In this document: positions 60,193 to 64,000 of the stretch, piece after piece
Layout: every line of letters starts with the position of its first letter
Position numbering within the stretch: position 1 is the first letter of the stretch
DNA from: Hyphomicrobiales bacterium
GTDB taxonomy: Bacteria > Pseudomonadota > Alphaproteobacteria > Rhizobiales > Rhizobiaceae
Direction of reading: 5' to 3'
NCBI GenBank assembly: GCA_003577315.1
Contig: QEVK01000012.1
Coordinates: forward strand, 1 to 64,000
DNA: 64,000 bases
The notes under the pieces: generated by a model
Told to the model about the DNA's origin: nothing
Database searches by the model: none
Seen by the model: only the letters and a program-made list of their open reading frames with translations
Translations under genes and position numbers: made by a program

Positions 60193-61674
60193 CTACCACC
60201 ACTTCTCCGGCTCGAAGCGACCGGCCGCCCGCTCGACCGCGTGGGCGGCCGCGAACAGGGTCTCCTCGTCGAAGGGGCGGCCGATGAGCTGGAGGCCGAG
60301 CGGCAGCCCCCGCCCGTCGAGGCCGGCGGGAACCGCGATGCCCGGCAGGCCGGCCATGTTGACCGTGACGGTGAAGATGTCGTTCAGGTACATCTTGACC
60401 GGGTCGGCGGCGAGTTCCTGGTCGGCGATGCCGAAGGCGGCCGAGGGGGTGGCGGGCGTCAGGATCGCGTCGACGCCGGCATGGAAGGCGTCCTCGAAAT
60501 CCTTCTTGATCAGGGTGCGCACCTTCTGCGCCCGCACGTAATAGGCGTCGTAGTAGCCGGCCGACAGCACGTAGGTGCCGATCATGACGCGGCGCTTGAC
60601 CTCCTGGCCGAAGCCGGCGGCGCGGGTCTTCTCGTACATCTCGACGATGTCGCGGCCGGGCACCCGCAGCCCGTAGCGCACGCCGTCATAGCGCGCGAGG
60701 TTGGACGAGGCCTCGGCCGGGGCGACGATGTAGTAGGCCGGAAGCGCGTATTTCGTGTGAGGCAGCGAGATGTCGGCGATCTCGGCCCCGGCCTCCCTCA
60801 GCCAGGCGATGCCCTGCTGCCACAGCGCCTCGATCTCGCCGGGCATGCCGTCGACGCGGTACTCGCGCGGGATGCCGATCTTCACGCCCTTGAGCGAGCG
60901 GCCGAGCGCGGCCTCGTAGTCCGGCACCGGCCGGTCCACCGAGGTCGTGTCCTTCGGGTCTGTCGAGGCCATCGACCTCAGCAGGATCGCGGCGTCGCGC
61001 ACGTCGCGGGCGATCGGCCCGGCCTGGTCGAGCGAGGAGGCGAAGGCGACGATGCCCCAGCGCGAGCAGCGGCCGTAGGTGGGCTTGATGCCGACCGTGC
61101 CGGTGAAGGCCGCGGGCTGGCGGATCGAGCCGCCGGTGTCGGTGGCGGTGGCGCCGGCGGCGAGACGCGCGGCGACCGCCGCCGCCGAGCCGCCCGAGGA
61201 GCCGCCCGGCACGAGGTCGAGATTGGAGCCCGTCGCCCGCCACGGGTTCTTGACCGGGCCGTAATACGAGGTCTCGTTGGACGAGCCCATAGCGAACTCG
61301 TCCATGTTGAGCTTGCCGAGCATGACGGCGCCGTCGGCCCACAGATTGGCCGTCACCGTCGATTCGTAGCGCGGCCTGAAGCCGTCGAGGATGTGGCTGG
61401 CCGCCTGGGTGTGGACGCCTTCGGTGGCGAACAGGTCCTTGATGCCGAGCGGGATGCCTTCCAGCGCGCCGGCTTCTCCCCTGGCCAGCCTCTCGTCCGA
61501 CGCCTTGGCCATCTGCCGCGCCCTGTCGTGGGTGACGGCGACATAGGCGTTGAAGACGGGGTTGAAGGCATCGATGGCCGCGAGATAGGCGTCGGTCAGC
61601 TCGGCCGCCGAAATCTCCCTGCCGCGCAGCTTTTCCCGCGCTTCGGCAATCGTCAGTGTGGTCAGGTCGGTCAT
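60193..61674 (-). CDS. gatA: Asp/Glu-tRNA amidotransferase subunit A
   Basis: GatA hydrolyses glutamine and hands ammonia to GatB in the amidation of Glu-tRNA-Gln and/or Asp-tRNA-Asn. The 493-residue amidase-signature protein has Lys in [10 protein letters not shown], the cis-Ser and nucleophile Ser in [14 protein letters not shown] and [15 protein letters not shown], and the full signature run. gatC lies 48 bases upstream on the same strand. gatB is not in the window. The order gatC-gatA is the usual one. Confidence 0.97.
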   Translation of the reverse strand: MTDLTTLTIAEAREKLRGREISAAELTDAYLAAIDAFNPVFNAYVAVTHDRARQMAKASDERLARGEAGALEGIPLGIKDLFATEGVHTQAASHILDGFRPRYESTVTANLWADGAVMLGKLNMDEFAMGSSNETSYYGPVKNPWRATGSNLDLVPGGSSGGSAAAVAARLAAGATATDTGGSIRQPAAFTGTVGIKPTYGRCSRWGIVAFASSLDQAGPIARDVRDAAILLRSMASTDPKDTTSVDRPVPDYEAALGRSLKGVKIGIPREYRVDGMPGEIEALWQQGIAWLREAGAEIADISLPHTKYALPAYYIVAPAEASSNLARYDGVRYGLRVPGRDIVEMYEKTRAAGFGQEVKRRVMIGTYVLSAGYYDAYYVRAQKVRTLIKKDFEDAFHAGVDAILTPATPSAAFGIADQELAADPVKMYLNDIFTVTVNMAGLPGIAVPAGLDGRGLPLGLQLIGRPFDEETLFAAAHAVERAAGRFEPEKWW

Positions 61675-61722
61675 CGCGGATGCTTCTTCTGGAAAAATCG
61701 GGGAAGGCCCGGCGGGGCGGCG

Positions 61723-62010
61723 CTACTCGACCACCTTGGGCACGAGGAAGAAGTTCTCCTCCGTGGCCGGCGCGTTGGCGACGATGTCGGCCGCCTTGTC
61801 GCCGTCGGTGACGCCGTCCTGCCGCTTCTTCATCTCCATCGGGATGACCGACGTCATCGGCTCGACGCCCTCGACATCGACCTCGGAAAGCTGCTCGACG
61901 AAGCCGAGGATCACGTTCAGCTCGCCGGTCATGCGGCCGGCCTCCTCCTCGGTCACGGCAATGCGCGAAAGCCGCGCCACGCGCTTGACGGTGTCGATGT
62001 CGACGGACAT
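61723..62010 (-). CDS. gatC: Asp/Glu-tRNA amidotransferase subunit C
   Basis: A 95-residue GatC that clamps GatA and GatB. The N-terminal helix block is [25 protein letters not shown], the centre is [25 protein letters not shown], and the C-terminal end is FFLVPKVVE. Same strand and probably same transcript as gatA. Confidence 0.96.
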   Translation of the reverse strand: MSVDIDTVKRVARLSRIAVTEEEAGRMTGELNVILGFVEQLSEVDVEGVEPMTSVIPMEMKKRQDGVTDGDKAADIVANAPATEENFFLVPKVVE

Positions 62011-62110
62011 GGCTTGCTCCGGCGAAAGGGTGGGAAACGTTCGACCGGGCTATAGCCGCGCAGCCGGGCCAGCGCAACACGCAACGCCGGCCAGCGCGAT
62101 CTGCCGGGCG

Positions 62111-62818
62111 CTAAACCTCGAACGGCTCGCCGATCTTCGGCACCAGCACCTTCGTCTGCGCCCCTTCCATGCCGTCGACGAACTTCTGCGCCGTCTGGTC
62201 GAGCAGGCCGAAGGTGGCGTAGTGGGCGGGAATCACCGCCTCGAAGCCGAAGAAGCGACGGCAGGCGAGCGCCGCCACCGCGCCGCCCATGGTGAAGCGG
62301 TCGCCGATGGGCACGATGCCGACCTTCGGCGCGTGCAGCTCGTTGATGAGCGCCATGTCGGAGAAGATGTCGGTATCCCCCATATGGTAGAGGGACTGGC
62401 CGTCCGGGAAGTGCAGCACCAGCCCGAGCGGGTTGCCGAGATAGGTGTTGGCCCCGCCCTCGCCGCCGAAGGACGAGGAATGCAGCGCCTGCACGAAGGT
62501 GACGGTGAAGCCGCCGCAATCGACGGTGCCGCCGGTGTTGCCGGGGTTGATCCTGTCGCCGCCGACGCCCTGGCCGACGAGGAACATGCAGATCTCGTAA
62601 TTGGCGACGAGCTGCGCGCCGGTCTTCTTCAGGATGGCGGCCGCGTCGCCGACATGGTCGTTGTGGCCGTGGGTCAGGAGAACGTGGGTGGCGCCCTCGG
62701 CGACCTCCTCCCAGCCCTTGCCCCATGAGGGGTTGCCGGTCAGGAACGGGTCGATCAGGATTCGTGCGCCGCCCGCCTCGACGGCGAACGCGGAATGGCC
62801 GTACCAGGTCAGCTTCAT
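62111..62818 (-). CDS. UPF0173 metal-dependent hydrolase
   Basis: A 235-residue metallo-beta-lactamase-fold enzyme. It has the zinc motif [13 protein letters not shown], the later metal ligands [11 protein letters not shown] and PAHYATFG, and the start [16 protein letters not shown]0173 members are soluble hydrolases of unknown substrate. The ATG at 62818 is the family start. The 5' leader contains direct repeats (62835-62909). Divergent from ruvX. Confidence 0.9.
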   Translation of the reverse strand: MKLTWYGHSAFAVEAGGARILIDPFLTGNPSWGKGWEEVAEGATHVLLTHGHNDHVGDAAAILKKTGAQLVANYEICMFLVGQGVGGDRINPGNTGGTVDCGGFTVTFVQALHSSSFGGEGGANTYLGNPLGLVLHFPDGQSLYHMGDTDIFSDMALINELHAPKVGIVPIGDRFTMGGAVAALACRRFFGFEAVIPAHYATFGLLDQTAQKFVDGMEGAQTKVLVPKIGEPFEV

Positions 62819-62834
62819 CGCAGGTGCTCCCTTC

Positions 62835-62909
62835 GCAGTGTCAGGCGGCGCAGTGTCAGGCTGCTCGCTTTCGCTCGCCTCTTTCTCACATGGCTCGCTT
62901 TCGCTCGCC
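62835..62909. repeat. Short direct repeats in the UPF0173/ruvX spacer
   Basis: A 12-base unit GCAGTGTCAGGC occurs at 62835-62846 and 62850-62861. A 17-base unit GCTCGCTTTCGCTCGCC occurs exactly at 62863-62879 and 62893-62909, 30 bases apart. They fill the divergent promoter region and may be regulator sites or replication-slippage products. Confidence 0.75.
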
Positions 62910-62958
62910 GGGCAGGATAGAAGCGCCTTTCGGCAAGGCAAAGAGGCTCCAGCAAAAA

Positions 62959-63456
62959 ATGCCGGTGATCGACATCAGCGACGTTCCCGCCCTGCTTTCG
63001 CGCGGCGGCACGCTGGCCGGCATCGACCTCGGGACCAAAACCATCGGGCTTGCCGTGTCGGACGCGGGCCTCTCCTTCGCCCATCCGCGGCCGGTGATCG
63101 CGCGCCGCAAGTTCACGCTCGACGCGCAGGCGCTGCTTTCGGCGCTGGAGAAGGAGCGCGCCGCGGCGGTCGTCGTCGGCCTGCCGGTCAACATGGACGG
63201 CTCGGAGGGCCCGCGCGCGCAGGCCACGCGCGCCTTCGTGCGCAACATGGAGCGGCTGACCGCCCTGCCCTTCGTCTACTGGGACGAGCGGCTGTCGACG
63301 GTGGCGGCCGAGCGGGCGCTGATCGCGATGGACGTGTCGCGCAGGAAGCGCGACGAGCGCATCGACTCCGCCGCCGCCGCCTTCATTCTGCAGGGGGCGC
63401 TCGACCGGGTTGCGGCGCTGCGACGCCGGCCCGAAGACCGTTCCACCACGCCATGA
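62959..63456 (+). CDS. ruvX: Pre-16S rRNA nuclease / RuvX-YqgF resolvase-like protein
   Basis: A 165-residue YqgF/RuvX protein of the RNase H-like fold. Motifs: [15 protein letters not shown] (first Asp), [25 protein letters not shown] and [12 protein letters not shown] (last Asp). In E. coli YqgF helps mature the 5' end of 16S rRNA. The start follows an A-rich run. Its last 74 bases overlap the 3' end of the minus-strand DUF6105 gene. Confidence 0.92.
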   Translation: MPVIDISDVPALLSRGGTLAGIDLGTKTIGLAVSDAGLSFAHPRPVIARRKFTLDAQALLSALEKERAAAVVVGLPVNMDGSEGPRAQATRAFVRNMERLTALPFVYWDERLSTVAAERALIAMDVSRRKRDERIDSAAAAFILQGALDRVAALRRRPEDRSTTP

Positions 63457-63703
63457 TCTCGCGGCGCTTGCGCAAGCCGTAGATGGAGAAGATCAGCGCC
63501 GTGTCGAGGATGCAGGCGCGCAGCACCATCGGGCCGATGGTCGCCGGGTCGATGCCGAGGATGTCGCCGTAGAAGCCGAAGGCGTAGTCGTGGACCTGGC
63601 GGCTGAGGACCAGGAGCCCGAAGCTGATGTCGTGATACGACAGATAGTACCAGCCCCAGAACAGGCCCATCGGCACCGCCCAGAAGATCAGGATGTAGCG
63701 CAT
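63383..63703 (-). CDS. DUF6105-like small membrane protein
   Basis: A 106-residue protein with two or three hydrophobic segments ([20 protein letters not shown], and one near [23 protein letters not shown]). I recall Hyphomicrobiales proteins of this type listed as DUF6105, with unknown function. The ATG at 63703 (MRYILIF) begins with the TM segment, and the longer frame is not used. The C-terminal tail is encoded antisense to ruvX. Confidence 0.7.
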   Translation of the reverse strand: MRYILIFWAVPMGLFWGWYYLSYHDISFGLLVLSRQVHDYAFGFYGDILGIDPATIGPMVLRACILDTALIFSIYGLRKRREIMAWWNGLRAGVAAPQPGRAPPAE

Positions 63704-63850
63704 GGTGCGGGCTCCAACGGACCGCCGCGCCGACGACGCGACAGCGGGGAAAGTGGACCCGCACCATCCCCGCGGCAACGGAAACCATTCGTTAAGGTTA
63801 ACGGCCGGCCGCCTGTGGACGAAGGCGCGGGAGCCGCGCCTCGGGCATGC

Positions 63851-64000
63851 CTAGTCCATGTCGGGATAGAGCGTGTCGAGGATCGCGCGGCTGTCGTGGC
63901 GCGCGTCGAGCATGCCGTAGCTCGTGCGCCACTGGCCGGCCAGCCGCGATTCGACGAAGGCGTCGGCGATCCGCCCTGCCCCCAGCCGCCGCAGCTCCGC
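63851..64000 (-). CDS. AidB-like acyl-CoA dehydrogenase, C-terminal end only
   Basis: The minus strand from the window edge reads 49 residues to TAG at 63851-63853: ELRRLGAGRIADAFVESRLAG and SYGMLDARHDSRAILDTLYPDMD. The VADAF-type and RLxG-W blocks match the end of AidB-like acyl-CoA dehydrogenases, the alkylation-response branch. The catalytic part and start lie outside the window, so the identity is only moderately sure. Confidence 0.55.
   Translation of the reverse strand, partial: AELRRLGAGRIADAFVESRLAGQWRTSYGMLDARHDSRAILDTLYPDMD

Overview
The window is a gene-dense, GC-rich stretch of an alphaproteobacterial chromosome, most likely from the Hyphomicrobiales (Rhizobiales) and close to Mesorhizobium, Aquamicrobium or related Phyllobacteriaceae. 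The signs are an F1-ATPase zeta subunit (DUF1476), a DUF1849/EipB periplasmic protein, a LexA operator of the alphaproteobacterial GAAC-N7-GAAC (GTTC-N7-GTTC) type, separate PurS, PurQ and PurL proteins, and the linked order lexA-comEC-gltX-gltA / lpxB-lpxI-lpxA-fabZ-lpxD-bamA-rseP-cdsA-uppS-frr-pyrH-tsf-rpsB. The genus is an inference. Nearly all genes are housekeeping. I see no prophage, CRISPR array, toxin-antitoxin pair or recognisable defence island.

Layout. Positions 1-89 hold what looks like the tail of an IS5-type transposase. 136-2256 carries a secreted DUF2259 protein and purB. 2405-5712 holds accessory metabolism genes (LysE exporter, VOC dioxygenase-like protein, RBBP9-like hydrolase, HpcH/HpaI aldolase) and the ATPase zeta subunit. 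5979-10617 is the purine run purC-purS-orf-purQ-lipoprotein-purL, followed by the iron-sulfur pair bolA and grxD. 11423-17584 has an MFS exporter, ttcA, rpsD, a PhnB-like VOC protein, murI overlapping a TrmJ-like methyltransferase gene, and an epoxide-hydrolase-like gene. 17737-20271 has icd, a PRC-barrel protein and ccdA. 20541-22208 is the only clearly disturbed region. It contains tRNA-Lys(TTT), a chimeric pseudogene made of a citrate-lyase-beta-like N-terminus joined out of frame to an acyl-CoA-dehydrogenase C-terminus, and an intact MaoC/FAS1-like dehydratase. It looks like the collapsed remains of a CoA-ester catabolic operon.

22278-29056 carries lexA with its operator inside its promoter, comEC (with 15-bp tandem repeats in both ends of the gene), gltX and gltA. 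29131-42864, all on the minus strand, is the long translation and envelope cluster from rpsB to lpxB. It joins ribosome factors, UMP kinase, undecaprenyl and CDP-diacylglycerol lipid synthesis, the RseP protease, BamA and lipid A synthesis. The eipB-like envelope gene lies just upstream of it. 44069-49534 holds RidA, a GDPD, a FemAB/GNAT protein, an SMR pump, a HIT protein, the AzlCD exporter and a PAP2 phosphatase. 49603-54682 has clpA and clpS, a phasin with a strong promoter, and a D,D-carboxypeptidase with a SPOR domain. 54713-58460 has a membrane J-domain protein coupled to a VWA protein, DUF1489, sdaA and a 42-residue membrane protein. 58705-63703 has YdcF, a membrane protein, gatA, gatC, a UPF0173 hydrolase, ruvX and a DUF6105-like protein. 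The right edge cuts an AidB-like acyl-CoA dehydrogenase.

Promoter calls rest on TTGnnn-N16/17-TAnnnn matches placed a plausible distance upstream of a start. They are visual calls with no expression support.
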